Notes: generated by a model not told the origin, from the letters alone. Positions 24,523 through 34,244 are shown, counted from the first letter of the stretch. The stretch is DNA of 64,000 nucleotides from Rubrivivax sp. (GCA_030653505.1 JAURZK010000036.1:31418-95417); one strand, 5' to 3'. Numbers and translations: made by a program.

Positions 24523-25875
24523 TCAGCACGTGGTGGCGATGACGAGCCAGCCGGCCACGGGCTTCTTCGACTCGTTGCGCAGGAACACGCCTTGGATCTC
24601 GGGTGCCTGGAAGCCTGCTGCAATCAGCGTCTCTTCGACATACGCCCGCCGGTGGCTGTAGCGCCCGTGCGTCTGCAGGCGCCACGGTGGCGTGGCCTGC
24701 TCGTCGTCGAGGGCCTCGACCGTGAAAACGAGTCGGCCTCCCGGCAGCAGGCAGTGCCGCGCGGCCGCGGCGAACCCGTCGAGCACCCCGAAGTAGCACA
24801 GCGTGTCGGCCGAGATCAGTGCGTCGAAGGCGTCGGGACGCGACTGCAGGAACTCGACCAGGTCGGCCTGGCGCAGCTCGTCGTAGAGCTGCTTGAGCGC
24901 GGCACGCTCCAGCATCGGACGCGAGAGGTCGACGCCGACCAGTTCGCGCGCATAGGGCTTCAGGAAGCGCGCGCACAGGCCCGTGCCGCAGCCGGCGTCG
25001 GCGATGCGCAGCGCGGCCCGTGGCTCGCCCAGCGCCTTGGCGAGCGCCTGGCCGACGAGTGCAGGCGCGCGGTAGTCCAGGTCGGCCAGCTTGCTCTCGA
25101 AACCCTCGGCGAAGGTATCGAAGGTCATGCGGACGTAAGCGGCCGAGGCACGGTCGGGCACGCCCTGCCCGGTGTAGGCCGAGTAGTGGTGGCGGGCGCG
25201 CACGTCGTCGGGGTCCTCCTCGAGCCAATTGCGGTAGAGCTCCACGGCCTCGTCCACCCACCCCAGGGCACCGTAGGCCAACCCCAGCACGTGGCGCAAG
25301 CCCCGGTTGGCCGGTGTCGTCACCAGCCCCTTCAAGCACTGGTCGACGGCCTCGGAGAGGCGCCCGGTGGCGATGTACACCTGAGCCAGGTTCTGGCGGG
25401 CGTCGGAAAACTGCGGCAGCAGTTCGACCAGGCGCAGCAACACCTTCTCGGCGTCGGCGTGCTGCCCGCGCCGCGACAGCAGCACGCCCAGGTTGTTCAT
25501 CGCATCGACGCGGTCGGAATCGAGCACGATGGCCTGCCGGTACTGCTGCTCGGCCTCGTCCAGGCGCTCCAGCCGCATCAGCACGTTGCCGTAGTTGTTG
25601 TGGAAGATGGCGACCCCGGGCTTGGCGTCGATGGCGCGTGCGATCTGGCCTGCGGCTTGCTCCAGGCGACCCAGGCTGACCATCAGCAGGCCATACAAGT
25701 GCAGCGCGTCGGCGTTGTCGGGCTCCAGTACCAAGGCCTGCTGGTACTGCTGCTCGGCCTCGGACAGGCGGCCAGCGCGGTGCACCGCCATGGCCTCCTG
25801 AACATGGCGCATGGCCTGGGAAAGCTCTGGCGCGGCTGTGACCGGAGCTTCTGCTTGCGGAGTGGGTGCGTCCAT
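24523..25875 (-). CDS. TPR-repeat SAM-dependent methyltransferase
   Basis: Cytoplasmic protein of 450 residues combining two modules. The N-terminal half (about 20-230) is a run of tetratricopeptide repeats, e.g. RLSEAEQQYQQALVLEPDNA and RLDEAEQQYRQAIVLDSDRV. The C-terminal half is a class I methyltransferase domain with motif I IADAGCGTGLCARFL (about residues 290-304), the acidic residue after strand 2 in LVGVDLSRPML, and DALISADTLCYFG. TPR-methyltransferases of this layout modify proteins or small molecules, and the substrate cannot be read from sequence. It is the first gene of the vgrG block and is divergent from the TssB-TssC-like gene. A role in modifying T6SS components or cargo is inferred from position only. 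Confidence 0.88.
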   Translation of the reverse strand: MDAPTPQAEAPVTAAPELSQAMRHVQEAMAVHRAGRLSEAEQQYQQALVLEPDNADALHLYGLLMVSLGRLEQAAGQIARAIDAKPGVAIFHNNYGNVLMRLERLDEAEQQYRQAIVLDSDRVDAMNNLGVLLSRRGQHADAEKVLLRLVELLPQFSDARQNLAQVYIATGRLSEAVDQCLKGLVTTPANRGLRHVLGLAYGALGWVDEAVELYRNWLEEDPDDVRARHHYSAYTGQGVPDRASAAYVRMTFDTFAEGFESKLADLDYRAPALVGQALAKALGEPRAALRIADAGCGTGLCARFLKPYARELVGVDLSRPMLERAALKQLYDELRQADLVEFLQSRPDAFDALISADTLCYFGVLDGFAAAARHCLLPGGRLVFTVEALDDEQATPPWRLQTHGRYSHRRAYVEETLIAAGFQAPEIQGVFLRNESKKPVAGWLVIATTC

Positions 25876-26003
25876 GGGAGCGGGTGGGGTGGTGGCTGGG
25901 GCTTGCCGCTGCGCCGACTCTGCAGCAAAGTCGGGTCATCGGCAAGTCGATGCCCGGCCCATGTTGCCCTGCGCGACGCAGCCCGTCCTCCCCTGGAGCA
26001 ACG
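25876..26003. promoter_or_regulatory. Divergent intergenic region upstream of the vgrG block
   Basis: These 128 bases separate the minus-strand TPR-methyltransferase/vgrG block from the plus-strand TssB-TssC-like gene, so promoters for both are expected here. I could not identify convincing -35/-10 hexamers or a sigma-54 site. A GGAGCAACG stretch just before ATG 26004 serves as a plausible ribosome binding site. Confidence 0.35.
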
Positions 26004-27437
26004 ATGGTCGGACGACTCGAAATCAGTGTCTCCACCGGCACGCGCGCCGCCACGACGGGCGCGCGCGCGCCCCAGGAGCCGATGCGCCTCCTGCTGCTGG
26101 GAGACTTCAGCGGCCGCCCGGCGCACGAACGCCCCGTGCTGGCTGCACGGCCCACGCACCGCGTGGACATCGACAGCCTGGGCAGCGTGATGCAACGCCT
26201 GAGGCCGCTTGTGCCGGCAGCCGGAAGCGTCTTCGAAGCCGAGGACATCGAAGACTTCCATCCCGACGCCTTGTTTGCACGCGTGCCGGTGTTCGAGACC
26301 CTGCGCAGCCTGCGCCGGCGTCTGCAGGACCCGCTGCAGTTCGCCACCGCTGCAGCCGAACTGGGCGTGCCCTTGCCTGCAGCCGGCGTTGCCCCGGCGG
26401 CCGGCGCCGGCGACCTGCTGGCCGGACTGCTGGGCGGGCGCCCTGCAGCAGCAACGCCGCACGCAGCGTCGCCACCCGAGGGCATCGACGCCTTCGTGCG
26501 CAGCCTGGTGGCCCCGCACATCGTTCCCGACCACGGGCCGATGCAGGCCCAACTCACGGCTTCGGTCGACCGCACCATCGCCGCGCAGATGCGCGCGCTG
26601 CTGCACGCACCGGCCTTCCAGGCGCTGGAATCGGCATGGCGTGGCACGCAGTGGTTGATTTCAACTCTGGAGCTCGACGAGCAACTGCAACTCCACCTCT
26701 TCGACGTCGGCCGCGACGAACTGCTGGCCGACGTGGTGGCCTCGCGCGGCCAGCTCGCGCAGACGGGCCTGCACCGCGCACTGGCCGACCGCTGGCGCGG
26801 CGTGCCGGGTGGCGAGTCGTGGAGCGCGGTCGTCAGCCTGGAGCGCTTCGGCCCCGCGGACACCGACATCGGCCTGCTCGCGGCATTGGGCCTGCTGGCG
26901 CAGCAGGCCGGTGGCCCGCTGCTCGCCGGTGGCGACCCGGCGCTGGCGCTGGCCGACCCGGCGGCACTTGCCGGCTGGCACACGCTGCGCCAGAGCGAGG
27001 CAGCGCCCTGGATCGGCCTGGCCGCGCCGCGTGTGCTGCTGCGCCGGCCCTACGGCAAGCGCAGCGACCCGGTGGCTGCCTTCGCCTTCGAGGAGTTCAC
27101 CGGCCCACCCGAACACGAGAACCTGCTGTGGGGCGCGGGCTCGCTGGCCGCGGCGCTGCTGATCGGCCGGGCCTACATGGCGCGCGGCTGGGCGATGGAG
27201 CCGGGCGACGAGCGCGAGATCGGCGACCTGCCGGCCTACAGCTTCGAGCGCAACGGCGAAATGGAACTGCAGGCCTGTGCCGAGGACTACCTCGGTGAAC
27301 AGGCCGGGCAGGCGCTGCTCGCCGCGGGCCTGATGCCGCTGATGAGCCACAGGCATCGCAACGCGGCGACGCTGATGCGCTTCCAGTCCATTGCCGAGCC
27401 GGCGCAGCCCTTGGCGGCCCTGGGCGGCAGGCCTTAG
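26004..27437 (+). CDS. TssB-TssC-like fusion protein with shortened C-terminus
   Basis: Protein of 477 residues that aligns in order with both T6SS sheath subunits encoded in this window. Residues about 25-115 match TssB: MRLLLLGDFSGRP against FVMGVLADLSGKP, then EDIEDFHPDALFARV against ENMDDFSPAAVARKV. Residues about 180-470 match TssC: LLHAPAFQALESAWRG against ILHHQDFQKLEGAWRG, IGLAAPRVLLRRPYG against IGLAMPRFLSRMPYG, and AGLMPLMSHRHRNAA against NGFMPLVHRKNSDFA. The last ~110 residues of TssC, part of the sheath core, are absent. An Ala/Gly-rich linker (about 125-160) joins the parts. ATG 26004 has a ribosome binding site. It is intact, plus-strand, and convergent with the phospholipase gene. 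A second TssC-type protein (ImpD/TssC40) is known in rhizobial T6SS, but I do not know this fused form as characterised. Its function is unknown. Confidence 0.85.
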   Translation: MVGRLEISVSTGTRAATTGARAPQEPMRLLLLGDFSGRPAHERPVLAARPTHRVDIDSLGSVMQRLRPLVPAAGSVFEAEDIEDFHPDALFARVPVFETLRSLRRRLQDPLQFATAAAELGVPLPAAGVAPAAGAGDLLAGLLGGRPAAATPHAASPPEGIDAFVRSLVAPHIVPDHGPMQAQLTASVDRTIAAQMRALLHAPAFQALESAWRGTQWLISTLELDEQLQLHLFDVGRDELLADVVASRGQLAQTGLHRALADRWRGVPGGESWSAVVSLERFGPADTDIGLLAALGLLAQQAGGPLLAGGDPALALADPAALAGWHTLRQSEAAPWIGLAAPRVLLRRPYGKRSDPVAAFAFEEFTGPPEHENLLWGAGSLAAALLIGRAYMARGWAMEPGDEREIGDLPAYSFERNGEMELQACAEDYLGEQAGQALLAAGLMPLMSHRHRNAATLMRFQSIAEPAQPLAALGGRP

Positions 27438-27454
27438 CTCGGCGGCGCCGCGGT

Positions 27455-28525
27455 TCAGATCAGCGCCAGCCTGCGTTGCACGTACTGGCGCACGCCGGGG
27501 TCGTTGACGAGCACGATCTCTTCGCTGGTCTTCGGGTTGATGAAGTCGTAGCTGATGACGTTGGGCATGCACATGCGGTCGCCTCGGGTCGTCGACACCG
27601 TCTGCCATTGCGCCGGGTCGGCGCCTTCGGGCCGGTAGACGGCATTCAGCACCGACTTCTGCTGCAGCAGCTTGATCATCGCCGGCGCATTGGCGTGCGT
27701 GCCACCGGTGAGCTTCGGCTTGCCCTTGCCCGGGACGTAGCCCTCGCCGTGCATGCGGGTGTTGGCTTCCACGTTGCCCTTGGTCTGCTGCCAGTACAGG
27801 AAGAACAGATGGTCGTCGGCGTGGCAGGCGTGCGCATCCGCGCCCTTCACGGCGTTGCCGAGCACCTGGTTGATGTCAGGGCTGCCCTTGAAGCAGCCGC
27901 AGACGCCGATGCCGTCGTCGTAGGTCGCGCCGGTCTTGTGCTTGTGGAAGGCGTGTATGCCCTTTGCCTGGTCGAGCAGGCTCGGACTGTCCTTCGAGAA
28001 GGTCTTCTTCTTGGCACCGAAGGTCTTGGCGTCGAAGATGCAGACGGCCTTGCCGCGCAGGTCGCCGACGCGGGCATTGGCAATGTTGCCCCGCCCCTTG
28101 TACAGCCGACTGGCGATGGGGTGGTTGAGCACCTCGTTGACGATGTCGGTGTCACGGTCGGTGTGCGAGATCCTCAGGATCACGAACTCGCTGCCCCTCG
28201 ACTTCAGGAAGCTGTTGACGTCGTCGAGTATCTTCTGCGACGTGGCGCCGACACCGCCCTGGCCCAGGGTCTGGTGGTAGCCGCGTACGGCACCACCGGC
28301 CACCTTCAAGCGCACGTCGAAGAAACGCGAGCCTATGCGGCACTGGTCACCTATCGACCCGCTCTGCGTGATCGACAAGGCCTTCGAGACCAGGTACTGC
28401 GTGATGCCGGTCTTGTCGAAGTCCCCGCCATCGTAGATGGTGGCGTCGTGGCTGCCGGGCAGCGTGACCTGCTTGAGCAGGCGGTCGTCGTTCAGCGTCG
28501 CAGACCACAAGGTCAGGTCGATCAT
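27455..28525 (-). CDS. PI-PLC-like phospholipase, candidate T6SS effector
   Basis: Protein of 356 residues with a phosphatidylinositol-specific phospholipase C X-type fold. The catalytic set of bacterial PI-PLC is visible in order: GSHDAT (H26, D27), FFDVRL (D70, R72) and GYHQTLG (H84), corresponding to His32/Asp33, Asp67/Arg69 and His82 of the Bacillus enzyme. No signal peptide or membrane segment is seen, so export by the general pathway is unlikely. ATG 28525 has an AAGGAG ribosome binding site. The gene is the last of the tssA-clpV operon, 34 bases after clpV. Enzyme fold, absence of a signal and position together suggest a lipid-cleaving effector delivered by this T6SS. No neighbouring immunity gene is recognisable, which weakens an antibacterial interpretation or means immunity is encoded elsewhere. 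Confidence 0.85.
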   Translation of the reverse strand: MIDLTLWSATLNDDRLLKQVTLPGSHDATIYDGGDFDKTGITQYLVSKALSITQSGSIGDQCRIGSRFFDVRLKVAGGAVRGYHQTLGQGGVGATSQKILDDVNSFLKSRGSEFVILRISHTDRDTDIVNEVLNHPIASRLYKGRGNIANARVGDLRGKAVCIFDAKTFGAKKKTFSKDSPSLLDQAKGIHAFHKHKTGATYDDGIGVCGCFKGSPDINQVLGNAVKGADAHACHADDHLFFLYWQQTKGNVEANTRMHGEGYVPGKGKPKLTGGTHANAPAMIKLLQQKSVLNAVYRPEGADPAQWQTVSTTRGDRMCMPNVISYDFINPKTSEEIVLVNDPGVRQYVQRRLALI

Positions 28526-28559
28526 GGATGTGCTCCTTGAAAACAGCGTTCCCGGGGCC

Positions 28560-31298
28560 TCAGGCAAACCGGTACTCGAACTGCCCGTCGGCAACGCCGA
28601 CCGTGACGCCCGCGATCGGCTTGCCTTCCATCATTCGCGTCAGGAACTCGCGGCTGATGTCGGGCAGCATCGTGTTGGTCAGGATGGCGTCGATCATGCG
28701 GCCGCCCGACTCGCTCTCTGTGCAGCGGCTGACGACCAGCTTGACGACTTCCTCGCTGTACTCGAAGGGGATCTTGTAGCGTGCCTCGACGCGCTTCTTG
28801 ATGCGGCCCAACTGCAGTTTGACGATCTTGCCCAGCATCTCGTCGCTCAGCGGGTAGTAGGGGATGACCACCAACCGGCCCAGCAGCGCCGGCGGGAAGA
28901 CCTTGAGCAGCGGCTCGCGCAGCGCCTTGGCCATGCCCTCGGGGTCGGGCATCAGATCGGGGTCCTTGCAAAGGCTCGCGATCAACTCGGTTCCGGCGTT
29001 GGTGGTCAACAGGATCAGCGTGTTCTTGAAATCGATGAAGCGGCCTTCGCCGTCTTCCATGAAACCCTTGTCGAAGACCTGGAAGAAGATCTCGTGCACG
29101 TCAGGATGCGCCTTCTCGACCTCGTCGAGCAAGACCACGCTGTAGGGCTTGCGCCGCACGGCCTCGGTCAGTACACCCCCCTCGCCGTAACCCACATAAC
29201 CCGGGGGCGCCCCCTTCAGCGTGCTGACGGTGTGCGCCTCCTGGTACTCGCTCATGTTGATGGTGATGAGGTTCTGCTCGCCGCCATACAGCGCCTCGGC
29301 CAGGGCCAGCGCCGTTTCGGTCTTGCCGACGCCGCTGGTGCCGGCGAGCATGAACACACCGATGGGCTTGCTGGGGTTGTCAAGACCGGCCCGGCTGGTC
29401 TGGATGCGCTTGGCGATCATCTCCATCGCGTGGTCCTGCCCGATGACACGCTGGCCCAGCGCGTCGGCCACCTTCAGGATGGTCTCGATCTCGTTGCGCG
29501 CCATGCGGCCGACGGGGATGCCGGTCCAGTCGCCGACCACGGTGGCCACCGCCTGGTAGTCGACCGTGGGCAGGATCAGCGGTGTCTCGCCCTGCAGCGT
29601 GCTCAGCTTGTCCTGCACCGTCCTCAACTGAACCAGTAGCGCGGCACGTTCAGTCTCGCGTTCGGCGTCGGTGGCCACCTTGTCGGGTGCCACCTCGGCG
29701 GCCTGCGCCTCGAGCCGGCTGCCCGTGCCTTCCACCGGCCGGATGCCGTCGCGCAACTTCGCCCGCAGCATCAGCATCTCATCGACGAGCACCTTCTCCT
29801 CGGCCCAGCGCAGGTCCAGCTTGGCCAGACGCTCGCGCTCGCCGGCCAACAGTTCATTGGCGTCGGCCTCGCGCTTGCCGATGTCGATGCCGATGGCCTT
29901 CTCGCGTCCGATGATGCCCAGTTCGGTCTCCAGCGCCTCGATGCGCTTGCGGCAGTCGTCGACCTCGGCCGGCGTGGCGTGCAGGCTCACGGCCACACGC
30001 GCGCAGGCGGTGTCGAGCAGGCTCACGGCCTTGTCAGGCAGCTGGCGCGCCGGGATGTAGCGGTGGCTCAGCTTCACCGCGGCTTCCAGCGCCTCGTCGA
30101 GGATCTGCACCTTGTGGTGCTTTTCCATCGTGCTGGCCACGCCGCGCATCATCAGGATGGCCTTGGGCTCGTCGGGCTCGTCGACCTGCACGGTCTGGAA
30201 GCGGCGCGTCAGCGCCGGGTCCTTCTCGATGTGCTTCTTGTACTCGGCAAAGGTCGTCGCGCCGATGGTGCGCAGCGTGCCGCGCGCCAGCGCGGGCTTC
30301 AGCAGGTTGGCCGCGTCGCCCGTGCCAGCCGCGCCGCCGGCGCCCACCAGCGTGTGCGTTTCGTCGATGAACAGGATGATGGGCTTCGGGCTGGCCTGCA
30401 CCTCGTCGATGACGCTGCGCAGCCGCTGCTCGAATTCACCCTTCATGCTGGCGCCGGCCTGCAGCAGACCGACGTCGAGTGCACGCAGTTCCACGTCCTT
30501 CAGGCTGGGGGGCACGTCGCCGCGCGCGATGCGCTGAGCGAAGCCTTCCACCACCGCCGTCTTGCCGACACCCGCCTCGCCGACCAGGATGGGGTTGTTC
30601 TGGCGCCGGCGCATCAGGATGTCGACAACCTGGCGGATCTCGTCGTCGCGGCCGACGATGGGGTCCATCTTGCCGCTGCGCGCCTGTTCGGTAAGGTCGA
30701 CGGTGAACTTCTTCAACGCCTCCTGCTTGCCCATCGCCGCCGGCGCGATGGCGCCGCTGGCTTCGCCGGGCGCCGCGCCGCCGGCGGCGCCCGAGGAGCC
30801 GTCGCTGGCGCCCTGCCCTTCCTCGGGCGAACCGGCGATGATCTTGGGCAGCGCGTCGGACAGGTCGTCGACCTTCAGCTTCTCGAACTGCCTGCTGATG
30901 GCCACGAGCGCGTTGCGCAGGTTCTTGGTCTTCAACATGCCCACCAGCATGTAGCCGCTGCGCACGACGTTGTCGCCGTAGAGCAGCGTGCCGTAGACCC
31001 AGCCGCGCTCTATCGAATCGGCGATGTTCTCGGCGATGCCGCTGATGCTGGTGGCGCCGCGCGGCAGACGATCGAGCGCTGCCGTCAGGTCCTTGGCCAG
31101 CACCGACATGTCGAGTTGCGCGTGCTGGATGACGCGGTGCCAGTCACTGTCCTGCGACTGCAGCAACTGCGCCAGGAAGTGTTCCAGCTCGACATAGGGG
31201 TTGCCACGTAGTTTGCAGAACACCGTCGCGCCCTCCACACACTTGTAGGTCGGCTGGTTGAGCTTGCCGAAGAGTGTGACGCGGTTGATCTCTGCCAT
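28560..31298 (-). CDS. clpV: T6SS AAA+ ATPase ClpV (TssH)
   Basis: Cytoplasmic hexameric unfoldase of 912 residues that disassembles contracted TssBC sheath for reuse. The ClpV-type N-terminal domain ([20 protein letters not shown], residues 9-28) is followed by two AAA+ modules. Walker A of the first is GEAGVGKT at 240-247, with the acidic [16 protein letters not shown] downstream. The second has GTSGVGKT near residue 640 and [15 protein letters not shown] coiled-coil middle domain lies between them, and a Gly/Ala-rich linker (about 160-190) follows the N-domain. The divergent N-domain, and its place after tssG, distinguish it from ClpB. ATG 31298 has an AAGGAA ribosome binding site and lies 11 bases after tssG. 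Confidence 0.96.
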   Translation of the reverse strand: MAEINRVTLFGKLNQPTYKCVEGATVFCKLRGNPYVELEHFLAQLLQSQDSDWHRVIQHAQLDMSVLAKDLTAALDRLPRGATSISGIAENIADSIERGWVYGTLLYGDNVVRSGYMLVGMLKTKNLRNALVAISRQFEKLKVDDLSDALPKIIAGSPEEGQGASDGSSGAAGGAAPGEASGAIAPAAMGKQEALKKFTVDLTEQARSGKMDPIVGRDDEIRQVVDILMRRRQNNPILVGEAGVGKTAVVEGFAQRIARGDVPPSLKDVELRALDVGLLQAGASMKGEFEQRLRSVIDEVQASPKPIILFIDETHTLVGAGGAAGTGDAANLLKPALARGTLRTIGATTFAEYKKHIEKDPALTRRFQTVQVDEPDEPKAILMMRGVASTMEKHHKVQILDEALEAAVKLSHRYIPARQLPDKAVSLLDTACARVAVSLHATPAEVDDCRKRIEALETELGIIGREKAIGIDIGKREADANELLAGERERLAKLDLRWAEEKVLVDEMLMLRAKLRDGIRPVEGTGSRLEAQAAEVAPDKVATDAERETERAALLVQLRTVQDKLSTLQGETPLILPTVDYQAVATVVGDWTGIPVGRMARNEIETILKVADALGQRVIGQDHAMEMIAKRIQTSRAGLDNPSKPIGVFMLAGTSGVGKTETALALAEALYGGEQNLITINMSEYQEAHTVSTLKGAPPGYVGYGEGGVLTEAVRRKPYSVVLLDEVEKAHPDVHEIFFQVFDKGFMEDGEGRFIDFKNTLILLTTNAGTELIASLCKDPDLMPDPEGMAKALREPLLKVFPPALLGRLVVIPYYPLSDEMLGKIVKLQLGRIKKRVEARYKIPFEYSEEVVKLVVSRCTESESGGRMIDAILTNTMLPDISREFLTRMMEGKPIAGVTVGVADGQFEYRFA

Positions 31299-31309
31299 GG
31301 GGCTTCCTT

Positions 31310-32341
31310 TCAGGATGAGGCGGGTCTGGCTTCGGGATGGAGGGTCAGCGTGGGCACCTGGCCCGGGGGCATGTCACCGATCCAGCTCGTCCAACCCAGG
31401 CGGCCCTGACGGCCGAGGCGGACGGCGGTGCGGGCGTCGGGACGCAGCGTGATCTGCAGGTCCCAGCCGTATTCCAGGCCGACGTAATGGTCGACCAACG
31501 CCTTCACGGCAGGCAGCGCGCGGCCGGTGGGCAGCAGGGCATCGAACGCCGCCGCGTCGACCGGGCCCACGTGCAGGCGGAAGTGGTGCTGGCGGTCGTA
31601 GACGGCGCCGCCGAGCACGGCGTTGCTGCCCAACTGTGCCGCCGGCATGTGGCGCCCGCCACGACCGCGACCGATGCGCGTGCGCTCCGCCGGCAGCAGC
31701 CGCATCCAGCGGCCGACGAAGGACTCGACGTGCACGGGCAAACGCAGGTAACCCGAGACCAGCGCTTGCAGGCCGTCGGCATTGCGCACCTGGCGCGCGA
31801 GCGTGCCGGCAAAGAAGAGCTTGGCGTGGGCCGGAGCGGCGTCGCGCTGGCGCCACTCGGCGCCGCCGATGCCGATGACCGAGCCGACGTAGTCTGCGAA
31901 GCGGTCTTCGGCCGGGCGGTCGAGGTTGACCGTGGGCTGGGCCTGCGCCCAGGCGCGGTAGAAGAGCAGCAGCAGGCGGTGGTGGAAAAGGTCGGCAAAG
32001 CGCTGCAGCGTGTGGTCGCCCTTGTGCAGGCTGCGCTCGCGCGCATAGGCCGTCAGGTGCAGCGGCAGCGGCCCGTTGGGGCCGAAGAGGCCGAAGAAGC
32101 GCGCGTCGATGCGCGGCACGCCGCCTTGCGCATCCAACGCCACGTTGGCGATGGCGGCCGGCGCGAAAGAGAGGTCGGCCGGCTGGCCCAGTCGCACGGC
32201 TTCGTCGGCAGGCCGGCGGGCCGTGCCCAGGCGCGGCTTGTCGGCGTGGAAGGCGTCGATGCAGCGAAGCGCGTGGAAATAGTCCCACTGGTAGGGCAGC
32301 GCGGCAATCGCGTGGATGGGGTCGGCTCGCGACACGTTCAC
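31310..32341 (-). CDS. tssG: T6SS baseplate subunit TssG
   Basis: Baseplate wedge protein of 343 residues (COG3520 family). Conserved features include YFHALRCIDAFHADKPRLG near the N-terminus, FFGLFGPNGPLPLHLTAYAR and the DRFADYVGSVIGIGG segment. The start is taken as GTG 32341, whose last two bases overlap the tssF stop codon; it yields MNVSRADPIH and the usual TssG length. A longer in-frame reading into tssF is unsupported. The overlap implies coupled translation of TssF and TssG, which act as a (TssF)2-TssG complex in the baseplate. Confidence 0.93.
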   Translation of the reverse strand: MNVSRADPIHAIAALPYQWDYFHALRCIDAFHADKPRLGTARRPADEAVRLGQPADLSFAPAAIANVALDAQGGVPRIDARFFGLFGPNGPLPLHLTAYARERSLHKGDHTLQRFADLFHHRLLLLFYRAWAQAQPTVNLDRPAEDRFADYVGSVIGIGGAEWRQRDAAPAHAKLFFAGTLARQVRNADGLQALVSGYLRLPVHVESFVGRWMRLLPAERTRIGRGRGGRHMPAAQLGSNAVLGGAVYDRQHHFRLHVGPVDAAAFDALLPTGRALPAVKALVDHYVGLEYGWDLQITLRPDARTAVRLGRQGRLGWTSWIGDMPPGQVPTLTLHPEARPASS

Positions 32342-34212
32342 ACCATCGGCCGCGCGCCGCAGCGCGGCACGCCGGCCAGGATCTCCCCACGGTCCGGCGA
32401 ACGCAGGCGCAGCTGGGTGAAGCCGTTGATCGAGACGTGCCGGGCCAGGAAACGTTCGAGCACGCAGCCCATCATGAAGGCGCTGCCGCCCTCGAAGGCC
32501 AGGTCGTCGACCTCGACCTCGACGGCCACACCGCGGCCGAAGGTGATGGGCCCGGCCATAGGCAGGCGCCTCACCACCGGGCTCATACGCACCGAACGCA
32601 GCCCCTCGACCTGGCGCAGCGCGCCGGCGTCGCCGGGCGGTGCGTACAGGCGCAGTATCTGCCGCAGCGCCGCAGCACCATGCTGCGCGTCTGTATCCAG
32701 CAGCGAGAGGTGGTTCAGCGACAGCTGGTTGATCAGCTTCCACGAGAGGTTGGCCTCGCGCAGCGCCGACAGCGGCCGCGAAGGGCCCTTGATGACGTCG
32801 ATGCGGCGCACCGGCGCGGGCACGGCCAGCGTGAGGTCGCCTCCGGCCTGGCCGGTGGGCATCAGGATCGGCAGGTCGCGGTTGGTGCACAGTGCCTTCA
32901 CGCCGATCTGGCGCAGTTCTTCGGGGAACGGTGCCTCGCTCGGGTCGACGAGCGAAAGGTACACCTCGCTGCCGAGGTAGGCCGATCGCGGCCCGTCGCG
33001 CTGCTGCACCTGCGACAGCAGCCGCAGTTCACGGCCCACCGTGTAGTAGGCCTCGTGGCCGCGGTCCTCGGCGTGGAAGGCGCTGTACAGCGGCACGAAG
33101 TTGCGCTCGCTGTCGACACCGACACCGTAGCCCTGCACTTCCAGCACGGTGTGGACCTCGAAGTCCAGCGGCCGCGTGCGGTCGGGCATCACGTGGTACT
33201 CGTGCTGGTCGGGCGTGATGTGAATGCGGTCGCAGCGACGTTCGAGCAGGTTGATCGCGGGAACGCAATGCAGCGACACGCAGTGCAGGTCCACGGCCTG
33301 CAGCAGGGAGGCGTCGGCGCGGTCGAACAGCACCACCACCTCGATCTCGTCACCGCCGACCAGGCGCAACGCGGCGCCGATGTCCATCAGGTCGAAGAAG
33401 AGGAAGCGCTGCGGGAAGGCGAAGTACTCCTGCAGCAAGCGGTAGCCCGCGAAGCCCTGCAGCGTGGGTGGCATCAGAGCCTGGTCGTCGTCGAAGCCCA
33501 CGGGCTCCACGGCGTCGGCGTCCAGCGCCTCCCAGCGCCCACTGCCGCGCGCGGCGGGCTGCACCAGCACCCCCAGCACGTGCCCGGCCAGCAGTTCGTG
33601 CAGGCGGTAGGCAATGTCGTCCACACCCGACAGGTGCAGCCGCAGGTCGGCCAGTGTCAGGCGCGAGAAGTCCAGCCCTGCCGTGGTGCGCAGCCGCAGG
33701 CGCAGACCGGCGCGGGCCTTGCGCCATTCGGGCATGGCTGCCAGCGGCAGGTCGGCGGCGTGCGTGAAGTAGTCGGCCTGGGTGATCTCGATCGGCCACA
33801 GCGTCACGTCGTGCGCGCTGCGGAACTCGCAGGTCGTGGCACCGGCCTTGCCGGCCTTGCTGACCAGCACCGATCCGGCGGGCACCAGCGCGCCAGTGGC
33901 CAGCGCCGGGTCGCCGAGTTCGGGCGTCATGCGTGCGATCAGCATCGCCGGCGTCGGCGACAGGAACTGCGGGTAGAGGATCTGCAGCAGGCGCTGTGTG
34001 AACCGCGGGAATTCGGCGTCGATCTTCAGCTGCACGCGGCCGGCGAGGAAGGCGAAACCTTCGAGCAGCCGCTCGACGTAGGGATCACTGACCTCCAGGC
34101 CTTCAATGCCCAGACGCGCGGCGATCTTCGGGAAGGCCTGCGCGAACTCGGCACCCATCTCACGCAGATGGCGCAGTTCCTCGTTGTAGTAGCGGAGCAG
34201 GCGCGGGTCCAT
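32338..34212 (-). CDS. tssF: T6SS baseplate subunit TssF
   Basis: Baseplate wedge protein of 624 residues (VasA/ImpG family). The N-terminus is typical: YYNEELRHLREMGAEFA, then FPKIAARLGIEG and DPYVERLLEGFAFLAGRVQL. LLQILYPQFLSPTPAM and the later ISLERRCDRI-type segments also fit the family. ATG 34212 starts at MDPRLLRYYNEEL, the canonical beginning, with 32 bases to tssE. Its stop overlaps the GTG start of tssG. TssF interacts with TssG and TssE to form the wedge around the VgrG spike. Confidence 0.95.
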   Translation of the reverse strand: MDPRLLRYYNEELRHLREMGAEFAQAFPKIAARLGIEGLEVSDPYVERLLEGFAFLAGRVQLKIDAEFPRFTQRLLQILYPQFLSPTPAMLIARMTPELGDPALATGALVPAGSVLVSKAGKAGATTCEFRSAHDVTLWPIEITQADYFTHAADLPLAAMPEWRKARAGLRLRLRTTAGLDFSRLTLADLRLHLSGVDDIAYRLHELLAGHVLGVLVQPAARGSGRWEALDADAVEPVGFDDDQALMPPTLQGFAGYRLLQEYFAFPQRFLFFDLMDIGAALRLVGGDEIEVVVLFDRADASLLQAVDLHCVSLHCVPAINLLERRCDRIHITPDQHEYHVMPDRTRPLDFEVHTVLEVQGYGVGVDSERNFVPLYSAFHAEDRGHEAYYTVGRELRLLSQVQQRDGPRSAYLGSEVYLSLVDPSEAPFPEELRQIGVKALCTNRDLPILMPTGQAGGDLTLAVPAPVRRIDVIKGPSRPLSALREANLSWKLINQLSLNHLSLLDTDAQHGAAALRQILRLYAPPGDAGALRQVEGLRSVRMSPVVRRLPMAGPITFGRGVAVEVEVDDLAFEGGSAFMMGCVLERFLARHVSINGFTQLRLRSPDRGEILAGVPRCGARPMV

Positions 34213-34244
34213 GGCGGCGTGTGTGGGGGTGTCAGCGCGCGGTA

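Noticed and set aside
26004..27437. The TssB-TssC-like gene considered as a decayed tssC pseudogene.
   Set aside because: The frame is intact over 477 codons with a ribosome binding site, and it also carries a TssB-like N-terminal part, so simple truncation of tssC does not explain it.
28526..28559. Search for an immunity gene beside the phospholipase.
   Set aside because: Only a 34-base gap lies before clpV and a 17-base gap after the phospholipase; no additional reading frame fits.
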